Positions 30,262 through 39,587 of a DNA stretch of 64,000 bases are shown here, piece by piece. A program made the translations under genes and the position numbers. Source of the DNA: Gracilaria domingensis (taxonomy: Eukaryota; Rhodophyta; Florideophyceae; Gracilariales; Gracilariaceae); contig VCMS01000140.1 in the NCBI GenBank assembly GCA_022539475.1, positions 62,001-126,000 of the forward strand, read 5' to 3'. The number at the start of each line of letters is the position of its first letter. The first letter of the stretch is position 1. The notes below the pieces were generated by a model. It did not search any database. It saw only the letters and a program-made list of their open reading frames with translations, and had not been told where the DNA came from.

Positions 30262-31077
30262 TGTAGTGCAACGCGATTGCGGGACTCCTTCGCTGATGCG
30301 ATTCATAACATGCACGGCGATGCCGGGAGGTGGTGGCACACAGTATGAGTAACTGGTGAGATCAGCCCATTCTTGGGTATACTTAATATTAGAATTAGTG
30401 TTATGAGACGCACGGCTTAGCCGGTGGGTCACACACGTGTGGGAAGTTTGCACCCATTAGTTGGGGTATTTTAGATGTTTATTCTAGATATTTTCGCTAC
30501 ACCGCTTGACAGTGGGGTGGCACTCTACACTACTTAGTAGGTTGAGCTGCACCCATTGTCGGGGAAGTAAACGGACCAACCGAGTGTTCGGCTCTGATGT
30601 TTCACCCTTGGTGACCGATATCCTCCTCCCGGAGAGTCGACACCTTGTGCAGGGTTCATCATCCGCCTCGCGGCATCATTAACACCACTACCGCTTTCGC
30701 GTGTTTACTTTGTGTGTGTTTTCTTTATTTCTGTCCCTGTTATACAGGTAGCACTACTTGGTGTACCAGTGCATACCGTTCGTGGCTCGACACACTCGCG
30801 TGGGTTATTACCGCTCTCGCGTGTTATCGCCACACTCGTGGGTACCGTGTGCTACGCACGTGACGCTATTGCCGACTTGTGTCGTGTGCTCTCTACCGCT
30901 GGACGCTTCTTCTTCGCCGCTTCGCTCCCTCCATTACTTGGGAAGGGTCGACCCCGGTCTTACACCCGGCATTGCCGTGTCGTACCTGTGGGAGCGCTCT
31001 ACTGCTGTGCTCGCCTCTTGAGAGAGGGTCTGAACCGCCTTTGCGTGTCTTTCCCCATCGCTGGGTTTTGCACAACA
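30262..31077 (+). repeat. 5' LTR of the young chromovirus
   Basis: 816 bp, ends TGTAGTGCAA and TTGCACAACA (inverted with one mismatch). No difference seen from the 3' LTR. Confidence 0.95.
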
Positions 31078-31079
31078 AT

Positions 31080-31097
31080 TGGTCTCCCGACTTAGAA
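31080..31097 (+). other. Primer-binding site
   Basis: TGGTCTCCCGACTTAGAA starts two bases after the 5' LTR and would pair with a tRNA 3' end finishing GGGAGACCA. The same 18 bases sit two bases after the 5' LTR of the older chromovirus (51411-51428). The tRNA is not identified. Confidence 0.75.
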
Positions 31098-31517
31098 GTC
31101 GCGTTGACCCAGCAAGTTGGTTTTCTGATCAATTTCCGGTTTGCCGGTTCGTATCTGGTCGTGGAGATACACTACACAGTTTCTACTGGAAGGCTCTGCC
31201 GACAGACGTCGTGTTGGTACTGCTTTCTTCATTTTGGGTTGTTGTTTGGACACGGTTTACTACCGGTGGCACTACCTATTTCCGTAGTGTGTGATTCCCG
31301 TCGGTACGGTTGTTGTCACCCCGTTTGGGTTGTCTACCGTTCCCAGCAATCTGGTCGAATCAGCCCTAATTCCGTATACGGCTGTTCCCGTTGGTACGGT
31401 CGGTTCGTCCGATTTGTCGGTTATCGTCACTCGCGTGAGGACGCTACACTCATTCGAGGTTAATTTGTTGTTTTGCTTTCCTGGTCCCAGTTTTCTGGTT
31501 GTATCTCGTCGTGGACG

Positions 31518-33602
31518 ATGGTGTCGGGCAAGCGCTCGAGCCCTACGAAGTCTCGCTCCGTTGGCTCTGGCTTGCCCCCACGTCTGCGGTCTGTTCCTGA
31601 ACCCCTACAGGGTGATGGAAAGAAACCCGGAAACCGGAAACAGCCTGACAAGTCGTCTGACGCCCCAGTGGCTGGGCCCTCATCTGCTCCTTTGGAGGGT
31701 CTTATACCCGTTGTCGCGGCGAAGGATGCGCTCGTAAACGAGTTGGAGACTCAAGTTCGTGTGCTTGAGGCTCAGACTGCTGTCTTGAGGAGTTCTCATG
31801 AAGCACTCGTTTCCGAGGTCGACACACTTCGTTTGAAGGTTGACGCAGCCCTCAACGGAGGTGTATCAGATGATCTACGTATTTTACGGACGGATGTTAA
31901 TGCCCTCTTGGAGGTTCTTCAAGGATATCCCAGTTTCACCGAGGAGGTTAACACGAAGTTCATTCGGATCCTTGGCCGTCTTGAGACGTTAGAGGCCACC
32001 ATCCGTGAGGATGACGGCCCTGCTGCCGCCTCTGCGGGAGTGTCTCGTGGTACACGTGACCGGAAGTCCGGGAAGAGTCGCTCTAAGAAGAGGAATGTCG
32101 ACGAGTATGACTCGGATTCGTCACAGTCTTCTGGTATTTCAAACCGCTCGGCGGGTTCCTTATCATCGAGCTCGTCAAGTGACGGTGAACGTCGCGCTCG
32201 TTCTACGCGTTCGCGGAGTTCTACGTCCACCTATGGTGTTGTTGGTACCCGGAAACGGGGGCGAAAGCACTCAGGTTTGAGGGAACTGGAGCCGACGAAT
32301 CCCTTGTTCAAAAGGTTGTTATCTTACCGGTATTACCGTTTGGAAGATTCAAGTCTGAACCGGACGCCCCGTGGCACGGGTAAGGTGAAGGACTGCATCA
32401 AACGCATGTCCTTAACCTTTCGCAACCAGTTGTTCACTGGGGAGGATCCCATTCTGGTGCTTGACTTTCTTTCACGCTTTGTAGCGGAAGCTGACATCCT
32501 CGGCATGAGTGAGGGGCAAGCTTATGTTGCCTTACCGTATTTTCTACGGGGACTCGCTGAAGATCAGTATAACTCTGTAAGAGGTTCATCTCGCGCCTCT
32601 GAAGGAGGGGTCACCTGCTGGCCCGAAGCAGTGCAGTATTTGTTGCGCTCGTATGCGACAAATACCTCTATCGAGGAAGCAATCACCGCGTTGCGGGAGA
32701 CGAAACAACGCCCGAAGGAGTCGGAAACCGAGTACTCGGTACGCCTGAATAAGGCATTCCACCGTTGTGGCAATGTTTACTCCTCAAACGAGCGCTGTAC
32801 GCTGTTTATCAACGGATTGAATCCGGCTATTCGCACTCTGGTTGCCCAGCGACGGGAAGACCGGAAGAAGACTACCTATCTGGAGTTAGTGCAGTACGCG
32901 AAGGCGGAGGGAGACGCCTTGCGCGCACGCATCGGATACCGGGTTTCAACCAAAGCGTTGCACCTCGAAGGAGGGTCGTCATCAGCTTCACTGCTACCGC
33001 AGGACTTTTCTGGCCACGATGTGGATAACTTACATCTCGCACAGGTGGACCTGGATTCTATTCCGACTACGGAGTTGCCTTCTACTTCAGAAGCCTCGTC
33101 GAAGACGGAAGATGCGCTGCTTTACGCAGACCGTCCACGCGTTCGCGGTCCTCAAGTACCCTATTCAGGGAGTCGTTACCAGCGACCTGGTTGGGTAGAC
33201 CCGCGAACGGTGAAGTTCCAAGACCCACGGAGTTCCGGAAGACCACCCCTGATCTGTTTCACGTGTTACAACCACGGTCATGCAGCTCCGAACTGCAACC
33301 TCTCGATGAGGGAAATGCCCACGGTTGTAGCGAATTTTGAAGCGCTGACCCCCGCCGAACAGGCGTCAATGCCGGTAACCGCATATCTGCGTGCGAAGGC
33401 TGAGTACCCCCGTAGGGTGTCTGCTGCAGAATTGGCTGCGTTACTGCACTCTGGTTCGACCCAGGTCAATGTTTCACCGGCTCAAGCCGTGGCGGCAACC
33501 GCTGTTGCGGGTAGTTCTGTCGCTGTTCCACAGGAATCTGTGAAGATGCCTGCTGCACAGGACGCCGTTCCCGTTAGAACGGATGGAACTCAGTTAAACT
33601 GA
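31518..33602 (+). CDS. Gag polyprotein of the young chromovirus
   Basis: 694 residues from the first in-frame ATG. An N-terminal Pro/Ser/Lys-rich part is followed by a coiled-coil-like region (about 70-155), a Ser-rich charged linker, the retrotransposon capsid region (around LDFLSRFVAEADILGMSEGQ and GGVTCWPEAVQYLLRSYATN) and a CCHC zinc knuckle CFTCYNHGHAAPNC. Gag packages the element RNA. The pol frame is open back past the end of gag in another frame, as expected where the family makes Gag-Pol by frameshifting. Confidence 0.88.
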   Translation: MVSGKRSSPTKSRSVGSGLPPRLRSVPEPLQGDGKKPGNRKQPDKSSDAPVAGPSSAPLEGLIPVVAAKDALVNELETQVRVLEAQTAVLRSSHEALVSEVDTLRLKVDAALNGGVSDDLRILRTDVNALLEVLQGYPSFTEEVNTKFIRILGRLETLEATIREDDGPAAASAGVSRGTRDRKSGKSRSKKRNVDEYDSDSSQSSGISNRSAGSLSSSSSSDGERRARSTRSRSSTSTYGVVGTRKRGRKHSGLRELEPTNPLFKRLLSYRYYRLEDSSLNRTPRGTGKVKDCIKRMSLTFRNQLFTGEDPILVLDFLSRFVAEADILGMSEGQAYVALPYFLRGLAEDQYNSVRGSSRASEGGVTCWPEAVQYLLRSYATNTSIEEAITALRETKQRPKESETEYSVRLNKAFHRCGNVYSSNERCTLFINGLNPAIRTLVAQRREDRKKTTYLELVQYAKAEGDALRARIGYRVSTKALHLEGGSSSASLLPQDFSGHDVDNLHLAQVDLDSIPTTELPSTSEASSKTEDALLYADRPRVRGPQVPYSGSRYQRPGWVDPRTVKFQDPRSSGRPPLICFTCYNHGHAAPNCNLSMREMPTVVANFEALTPAEQASMPVTAYLRAKAEYPRRVSAAELAALLHSGSTQVNVSPAQAVAATAVAGSSVAVPQESVKMPAAQDAVPVRTDGTQLN

Positions 33603-33691
33603 GTACGGGAGTCTCCAATGGAGAGGCGCCCGAGGCGTCACCGCCTCGCTCCCAGGTCAAAATCCTTTCGAGGAAACAGACCGTCTTAGAC

Positions 33692-36600
33692 GTGGACTCT
33701 ACCACCATCGGTGTGTTACGTCGCCCGTGGATACGGTTCAGGAACAACCGGATCCCGGATCGAGTCATGGTGCTGGCCAAGCGAAACTACAAGATATTTG
33801 CTGACCTTGGCCTATCCACCCAGTATATGGTGCGTCATCTCTCTGTCTTGGATACAGGTGCTGGCCCCAACTTCATTGTTGAGTCGTTACTACCGCCGGA
33901 AGTCCGTTGTCGAATCCGCTCTGGACCCGTCATGGACGTGGCAGATGCTAACAATAACCCGTTACAAACGGCTGGAATGGTTTCACTGATTGTCAGGATT
34001 GGTAACTGCATCGAGCAGGTAGAATTCATCGTCTGCAAGACGCTCGCTGCCCCTATCATTCTAGGGTGTGACTTCTGCGACAGATATGTCGAAGCCATAC
34101 GACCGCGTGCGCGTGAAGTGGAAATGAAAGATGGTTCGGTTGTACCGATTGTTCGTCGCTCATTACGCCGAGCGTCAGCTAAGCTGGTACCACTACCCGC
34201 TCCTCTACAGGATTCCTCACCTCCGAAGGAGTCGCCGAAGCTCCGCGTAGCGCGTGCAATTTCTATTCCGCCAGAATCCCAGGTTTGGGTTGATGTTACT
34301 GCCGCACCGCGTGGTTTGCGGGTTGTTCAACCATTAAACTCGTTATACGAGAAGTATCAGGTCGCGTTGGCGAACGGAGTTGTTCAAATCAACAGCGAAC
34401 ACCCCTTTCGGGTTATGTTGGCCAACTTTGGCAAGAAGCCCCAGTATCTGGTGAAGAACCAAGTAATTGGTACTGTCTTACCGCAACCTACGGCGCTTAT
34501 CCCTACAAAGGTGACTGCCGCCGAGATGCTCGGGCTTGCTGAAGAACGCACTGGTTTGCTTCACCCTAAGGAGGGGGAGGGAGAATCAACGCGCTCGTCT
34601 GCGTCGGACCCGTCCCAGACGGTTGAACACACGAATGACTCGGAAGCTAGGACCGTTCCTACGAGTTATGACAAGATTGACCCTATCAAGGAGTTAGAAG
34701 AATTGAATCTCGGTCATGTACCGGTTTCACACCGTGAGAAGTTGCGCAACATGTTGCGAGAGTTTACACCAATGTGGGATGGTTCCCTCGGAGAGGTTTC
34801 AACTACGGAACACCGGATTGACCTCCTGCCGGAGACCAAGCCGATTGCTCAGCAGCCTTACAGGGCAGGCCCGAAAGCACGGGAAGAGGAAGAGTTTCAG
34901 ATCAACAAAATGCTCCGCGCTGGCGTGATAGAACCGGCTCAGTCGCCGTGGGCATCTCCAGTTGTACTGGCTCCGAAACCCGATGGGTCCTGGCGCTTTT
35001 GTATCGACTATCGTCGCTTGAACGATGTCACCGTCAAAGACGTGTACCCCATACCTCGTATGGACGAGTATATCGACTCGCTTGGCGATGCTACTGTTTT
35101 CTCCACTTTGGATGCAAACTGGGGTTACTGGCAAGTACCAGTTAGACCGGAAGACCGTGACAAGACCGCGTTTACCTGTCATTCAGGACTATACCGCTTT
35201 AAGCGTATGCCGTTCGGGTTAACGAACGCCCCCGCTACGTTTCAGCGTGCGCTGGACATTTTGTTAGCTCGCTTCAAATGGCGGAGTTGCTTGGTATACC
35301 TCGATGACATCATCGTGTTTTCCAACAGTTTGGACGATCACCTCGAACATGTTCGGGAGATAATGACCGCTTTGCGGGATGCTGGAATTACTCTCAAATT
35401 GAGGAAGTGTGAGTTTTTCACTGACTCAGTGAAGTATCTGGGCCATGTCATACGTCCAGGACGGTTACTGATCGAGGAAGCTCGCGTGAAGTCCCTCAAA
35501 GAGGCGAAGCACCCCACTACACAGACAGAGCTACGCTCCTTTCTGGGGCTATGCAACGTTTATAGACGGTTCATTTCTCGCTTCGCGAAGATCGCGGGAC
35601 CGCTCAACGAACTCCTGAAGAAGGGACAACCGCCCAAATTGGGACCACTTACCCCCACGCAAGTGGAGGCCTTCAACTCTCTTAAAGAGGCTGTTACCAC
35701 GGCACCCGTGTTAGCGTTACCAAAGAACGGGTTGCCGTACACCGTGGATACGGATTCGAGCGATTACCAAATTGGCTGCGCTCTCTTTCAGACTACACCC
35801 GAAGGGGAACGCAAACCAATTGGCTATTGGTCTCGTACACTCAACGTGCACGAGCGCAATTACTCGGTATCCGAGAAGGAGTGTCTCGCCATGGTATGGG
35901 CTTTGCAGACTCTACGACCATATCTTATGGGTGTGCACTTTACCGTCAATACGGATCATTCCGCCTTGCGTTGGTTAATGTCAGTCACGGAGCCTTCCGG
36001 ACGCTTAATGCGTTGGCGTCTTCGGCTTGCCGAGTTTGACTACGAGGTCACCTATAAGAAGGGTTGTTTAAACGCGCAAGCGAATGCTCTTTCACGTCTA
36101 GGAACTGAAGGCGAAGCTTTACCCGTCGATGACGAGGATGAAGATATCCCCTGTTTCCTCATGGAGGAGGGTGATGAAGACTACGACATCGTGTCGGACG
36201 ACATCTGTGATGATTTGCTCGTCGCAGACGGTGAAGACCCGGAATCCGGTACATTCGTCCCCATTACTCCAGAAGAGCTGGTGCGGGAACAGCAATCTGA
36301 CCCGTTCTGTACGAGGATACGCTCCCAAATTAATGGTGGTGCTAACATCCCGTTCGGGGTCAACACACAAGGTTACCTCGTCAGAGTGGTTCGTTCTACC
36401 CCACAGATTGTGGTTCCTCACTCCTTACAAACAAGGGTATTGCATCTCTCGCATCACTCGCGGATGGCTTCCCATCCGGGTGCTAAGCGGTTATACACGA
36501 CACTGCGTCGGGATTTCTACTGGCCCGCGTTAGCGTTGGACTGCTACACCACCGTGAAGGCGTGTACACATTGTGCTCGCGAGCGAGTTAAACAGCGTCG

Positions 36601-39112
36601 CCATGCGAAGAAACTAACACTTTTCCCCGCAAGGGCGCCGTTGGAGTTTATTGCCATCGATATACTCGGTGAGTTCTTGCGTACTTCCCGAGGAAATCGG
36701 TTCTTACTCGTTATTACGGATAGATTCAGTAAGCTAGTCCGGACAGTTCCGTTGAAGTCGATTACAGCACGCAGTGTTGCGGAGGCATTCGTTCGCCATT
36801 GGGTTATGGTCTACGGTCCCCCGGTCAATCTCCTCTCAGATAATGGTCCGCAGTTTACTGCACGTTTCTTCCAGGATGTCTGTCGGATACTCGACGTGAA
36901 GAATCTCTTCACGACGACGTATCATCCCCAATGCAATGGGCAAGTCGAACGGTTTAACCGGACAATGCTCTCCGCGTTGCGAGCTTATACAGTTGAACAC
37001 CCGAAAACTTGGGATCTCTACACGGATACCGTGACGTATGCGTATAATACGCAAGTTCACAGAGTAACTGGTTTATCGCCCTTTGAGCTCGTGCTCTCAC
37101 GGACACCACCGCCAGTTGCGGTTGAACCATCAGCAAAGCTGGATACGTCACCGTCAATACGGGATCACTACTTGCAATGGAAGCAGTGGTTATCCGCAAT
37201 GGTACCTGTCTCCAGGTCGTCAATGGCGAAAGCACAACACGCTTACAAGCGGAACTTTGATGCCCGGGTACGGAGACCACTACCGCCACTGAAAGTGGGA
37301 AACCTCGCCTTTGTCAGGAAGGAGTACTACAACCCTGAAAAGGAGCGGCGCCACAAGCTTTCACCCATCGCTGATGGTCCATACCGCGTTATTAGCGTGA
37401 ATACGGACACAGTCGTACTGGAAGTTGGCGACGCTCATGAGCGTTTCTCCCGCGATCGCGTTGTGCAGGGCCCAACCGTGCACACGGAAATAGTTTCAGA
37501 TTCACAGCAGGAAGCTGGACCGACACAGAACCGAGAATTCTCGTCGCAGAACACTACACCTACTGTGGGGCTTCGCAACCCTGCAAGGGGTCTCGCAGAG
37601 GTACCGATTATATCGTCCCCAGCCGAGATATCGGAACATACACCGCTGGTGAAATCGCGTTTCACAGCGTCTATTACACCGTCAACAGACGTGATGACTG
37701 CTCCCCGTAACGCTCCACCTAAGGAGGGGGAGGAGGATTCACGCGTCGTCGCGGAGAGTGAGTCAGCGGTGTCGCTACCGTCGCAGCACCGTGATTCACG
37801 GGAAGATAATGAAGAGGAGGCGGGGTCGCCTCAGGACACCGTCGAAGACGTAGTTGCTACGGACACCACTGTCAGTGGGAAGGATCACCCGCTGTCGCGT
37901 GTTGAGGCCGCGAAGGACGCGCTCCAGTCGGCCGCTGTCGCGCAGAACTCCGCGGAGGATGCACAACCTTCTACGAAGGATCGCGACCTTTCTGAAGGAT
38001 ACCGCACGCAACGAACGGACTCGAGGTTGTCCCAGGATACTGGTAACGCTCACCCGCTGGGGGAATCGTCGCCAGAACACGCGCCCATCGCCTCGTCGGC
38101 GCAGGACGCAGAGCATGCTCTCGTTCGCGACGTTACCACGGCAAGCCGGAAGTTGATCAAGAACACTCGACTCCTCGGCAGAGTGAGGCTACAGCGAAGC
38201 TGGATAGTGTATCACTGGAGTATTCCGGACGCGCAGTCGCCGCAAACCGTCGCTGACGACCGCCACATACTGCCTTCACGGGCGCGCACTAAGGAAGTCA
38301 CGGCAGATCCCGGTACCTTAGACACTGCAGAGCAGGAAGAAGAGGAGACGCTCGCTGAAGCGAAGATCACACACCCCGGTTCGGGTAATGGTAGTGCACC
38401 GTTGCACCCAGCCGTGGGGAAGTCGCAAGTCGCACGTCATGACGTTTCGATAAGTCATGACGGCGCACCGCTCGCTGGAGATACGGATTACAGCCCTGAT
38501 TTAGGGAAAACGCACACTGCATCTGCAGGAGCGCTTGCGCACCACAAATCTTGGGGTGCGCAGCGCGCGCCACACAATGGGCCAATCACAGCTTGTGGCA
38601 GTGCCACCACCGCGAAACGTCGCGTGTCGTCACGTGAACCGGCACGTGCCGTGGTGAACAATCCGCCTCCGCGTCTGCCTTCACCGTCAGGACGGGAACT
38701 ACCGCGTGAACTAGCCGTTCGCGGACCCGCCGAAGCGGCGAAGCTGCTTAAAGAAGCCCGGAAACGGGAAACGAACACTCAGCAGAGGGCAAGTCTACCG
38801 CCGAAGGCGTCAGGAGAAACTCACAGCACCGCTGGTGACGAAGTTACGGCACCGCCGCGGCGCGCTGACGACCCTTCGCAGGAAGAGCTCGAGCGTGGCG
38901 TATACTCGAAAGAGTTCGTCGTAGACCACATCGTGGGACACAGTTGGAACCCGAAGGGGTATGTTCAGTACCAGGTACGCTGGTATGGCTATCCGCCGTC
39001 GCGGGATTCCGACGAACCCGTGGAGCACTTACCCCGATCGAAGATCGTGCAGTACCATCGTCGAACTAACACGGCGTTGCCGGCTAACCTACATCAAGCG
39101 ATGGTCGGATAA
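33692..39112 (+). CDS. Pol polyprotein of the young chromovirus
   Basis: About 1806 residues without an ATG at the head, so it is probably made as Gag-Pol. Order: aspartic protease (LDTGAGPNFI, near residue 53), reverse transcriptase (FCIDYRRLND, CLVYLDDIIVFS), RNase H (VDTDSSDYQIGCALF, NTDHSALRWL), integrase with HHCC finger (HHSRMASHPG, CTHCARE), and a DDE core (IDILGEF, LLSDNGPQFT, HPQCNGQVERFNRTM), then a disordered linker of about 470 residues and a C-terminal chromodomain (VDHIVGHSWNPKGYVQYQVR cut at WYGY). Chromodomains direct integration to marked chromatin. The linker is unusually long and also contains an internal polypurine tract. Confidence 0.93.
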   Translation: MDSTTIGVLRRPWIRFRNNRIPDRVMVLAKRNYKIFADLGLSTQYMVRHLSVLDTGAGPNFIVESLLPPEVRCRIRSGPVMDVADANNNPLQTAGMVSLIVRIGNCIEQVEFIVCKTLAAPIILGCDFCDRYVEAIRPRAREVEMKDGSVVPIVRRSLRRASAKLVPLPAPLQDSSPPKESPKLRVARAISIPPESQVWVDVTAAPRGLRVVQPLNSLYEKYQVALANGVVQINSEHPFRVMLANFGKKPQYLVKNQVIGTVLPQPTALIPTKVTAAEMLGLAEERTGLLHPKEGEGESTRSSASDPSQTVEHTNDSEARTVPTSYDKIDPIKELEELNLGHVPVSHREKLRNMLREFTPMWDGSLGEVSTTEHRIDLLPETKPIAQQPYRAGPKAREEEEFQINKMLRAGVIEPAQSPWASPVVLAPKPDGSWRFCIDYRRLNDVTVKDVYPIPRMDEYIDSLGDATVFSTLDANWGYWQVPVRPEDRDKTAFTCHSGLYRFKRMPFGLTNAPATFQRALDILLARFKWRSCLVYLDDIIVFSNSLDDHLEHVREIMTALRDAGITLKLRKCEFFTDSVKYLGHVIRPGRLLIEEARVKSLKEAKHPTTQTELRSFLGLCNVYRRFISRFAKIAGPLNELLKKGQPPKLGPLTPTQVEAFNSLKEAVTTAPVLALPKNGLPYTVDTDSSDYQIGCALFQTTPEGERKPIGYWSRTLNVHERNYSVSEKECLAMVWALQTLRPYLMGVHFTVNTDHSALRWLMSVTEPSGRLMRWRLRLAEFDYEVTYKKGCLNAQANALSRLGTEGEALPVDDEDEDIPCFLMEEGDEDYDIVSDDICDDLLVADGEDPESGTFVPITPEELVREQQSDPFCTRIRSQINGGANIPFGVNTQGYLVRVVRSTPQIVVPHSLQTRVLHLSHHSRMASHPGAKRLYTTLRRDFYWPALALDCYTTVKACTHCARERVKQRRHAKKLTLFPARAPLEFIAIDILGEFLRTSRGNRFLLVITDRFSKLVRTVPLKSITARSVAEAFVRHWVMVYGPPVNLLSDNGPQFTARFFQDVCRILDVKNLFTTTYHPQCNGQVERFNRTMLSALRAYTVEHPKTWDLYTDTVTYAYNTQVHRVTGLSPFELVLSRTPPPVAVEPSAKLDTSPSIRDHYLQWKQWLSAMVPVSRSSMAKAQHAYKRNFDARVRRPLPPLKVGNLAFVRKEYYNPEKERRHKLSPIADGPYRVISVNTDTVVLEVGDAHERFSRDRVVQGPTVHTEIVSDSQQEAGPTQNREFSSQNTTPTVGLRNPARGLAEVPIISSPAEISEHTPLVKSRFTASITPSTDVMTAPRNAPPKEGEEDSRVVAESESAVSLPSQHRDSREDNEEEAGSPQDTVEDVVATDTTVSGKDHPLSRVEAAKDALQSAAVAQNSAEDAQPSTKDRDLSEGYRTQRTDSRLSQDTGNAHPLGESSPEHAPIASSAQDAEHALVRDVTTASRKLIKNTRLLGRVRLQRSWIVYHWSIPDAQSPQTVADDRHILPSRARTKEVTADPGTLDTAEQEEEETLAEAKITHPGSGNGSAPLHPAVGKSQVARHDVSISHDGAPLAGDTDYSPDLGKTHTASAGALAHHKSWGAQRAPHNGPITACGSATTAKRRVSSREPARAVVNNPPPRLPSPSGRELPRELAVRGPAEAAKLLKEARKRETNTQQRASLPPKASGETHSTAGDEVTAPPRRADDPSQEELERGVYSKEFVVDHIVGHSWNPKGYVQYQVRWYGYPPSRDSDEPVEHLPRSKIVQYHRRTNTALPANLHQAMVG
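34565..34584 (+). other. Internal polypurine tract 1 (young chromovirus)
   Basis: CCTAAGGAGGGGGAGGGAGA lies between the protease and the reverse transcriptase. It repeats the core of the 3' polypurine tract (41670-41685). The older element has one at the matching place (54706). Confidence 0.6.
37718..37737 (+). other. Internal polypurine tract 2 (young chromovirus)
   Basis: CCTAAGGAGGGGGAGGAGGA lies after the integrase core, in the linker. The older element has a matching tract at 57933. Confidence 0.6.
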
Positions 39113-39308
39113 CACACGTCGTGGGAGACGGAGGCTTATCGCGTACCGCGCACGAACGGTCCTACGAACGACAACACTCAATCGAGGAACACTGCGACAA
39201 CCTCCAGAGGAGTATTGTACCGCTACTCGCGTGGTGAGGAGACACTCTAGGGAGAGAAAAGTTGAAGTTCGAACAGTTATGCCCTCAGGAAGAGGAGACG
39301 ATAGATAC

Positions 39309-39405
39309 ACTCGAAAGAGGAAGAAGACTCTATAAAGAGGAAATGAAGCTCGAAAGAGAAAGAAGAACTCTATGAAGAGGAAATGGAAACTCGTAAGAGG
39401 AAGAT
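39309..39405 (+). repeat. Purine-rich tandem repeat in the spacer of the young chromovirus
   Basis: Two and a half units of 39-41 bp starting CTCGAAAGAGG / CTCGTAAGAGG, with AAGAGGAAATG inside. They sit between the converging ends of pol (39112) and the antisense ORF (39588). Confidence 0.75.
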
Positions 39406-39587
39406 TACCCCGAAAGGGAGAAGTTATGAAGTATGTACCTTGAGAAAGGAAAGAAGCCTTGAAGTTAAGAGAAGTCACAGTTTTACTGGTTATCGTAACT
39501 ATGTTGCGGCTCGCTACTCGAGCCCGCAACCGCCTAGCTAATGGGTATTACCCAGGGGGGGGCTCCATGGAGGAGAAGTTGCACGAG

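Noticed and set aside
30645-31463. Overlapping ORFs after 30.6 kb repeated at 42.07 kb
   Set aside because: They are frames within the identical LTRs and the leader of the young chromovirus.
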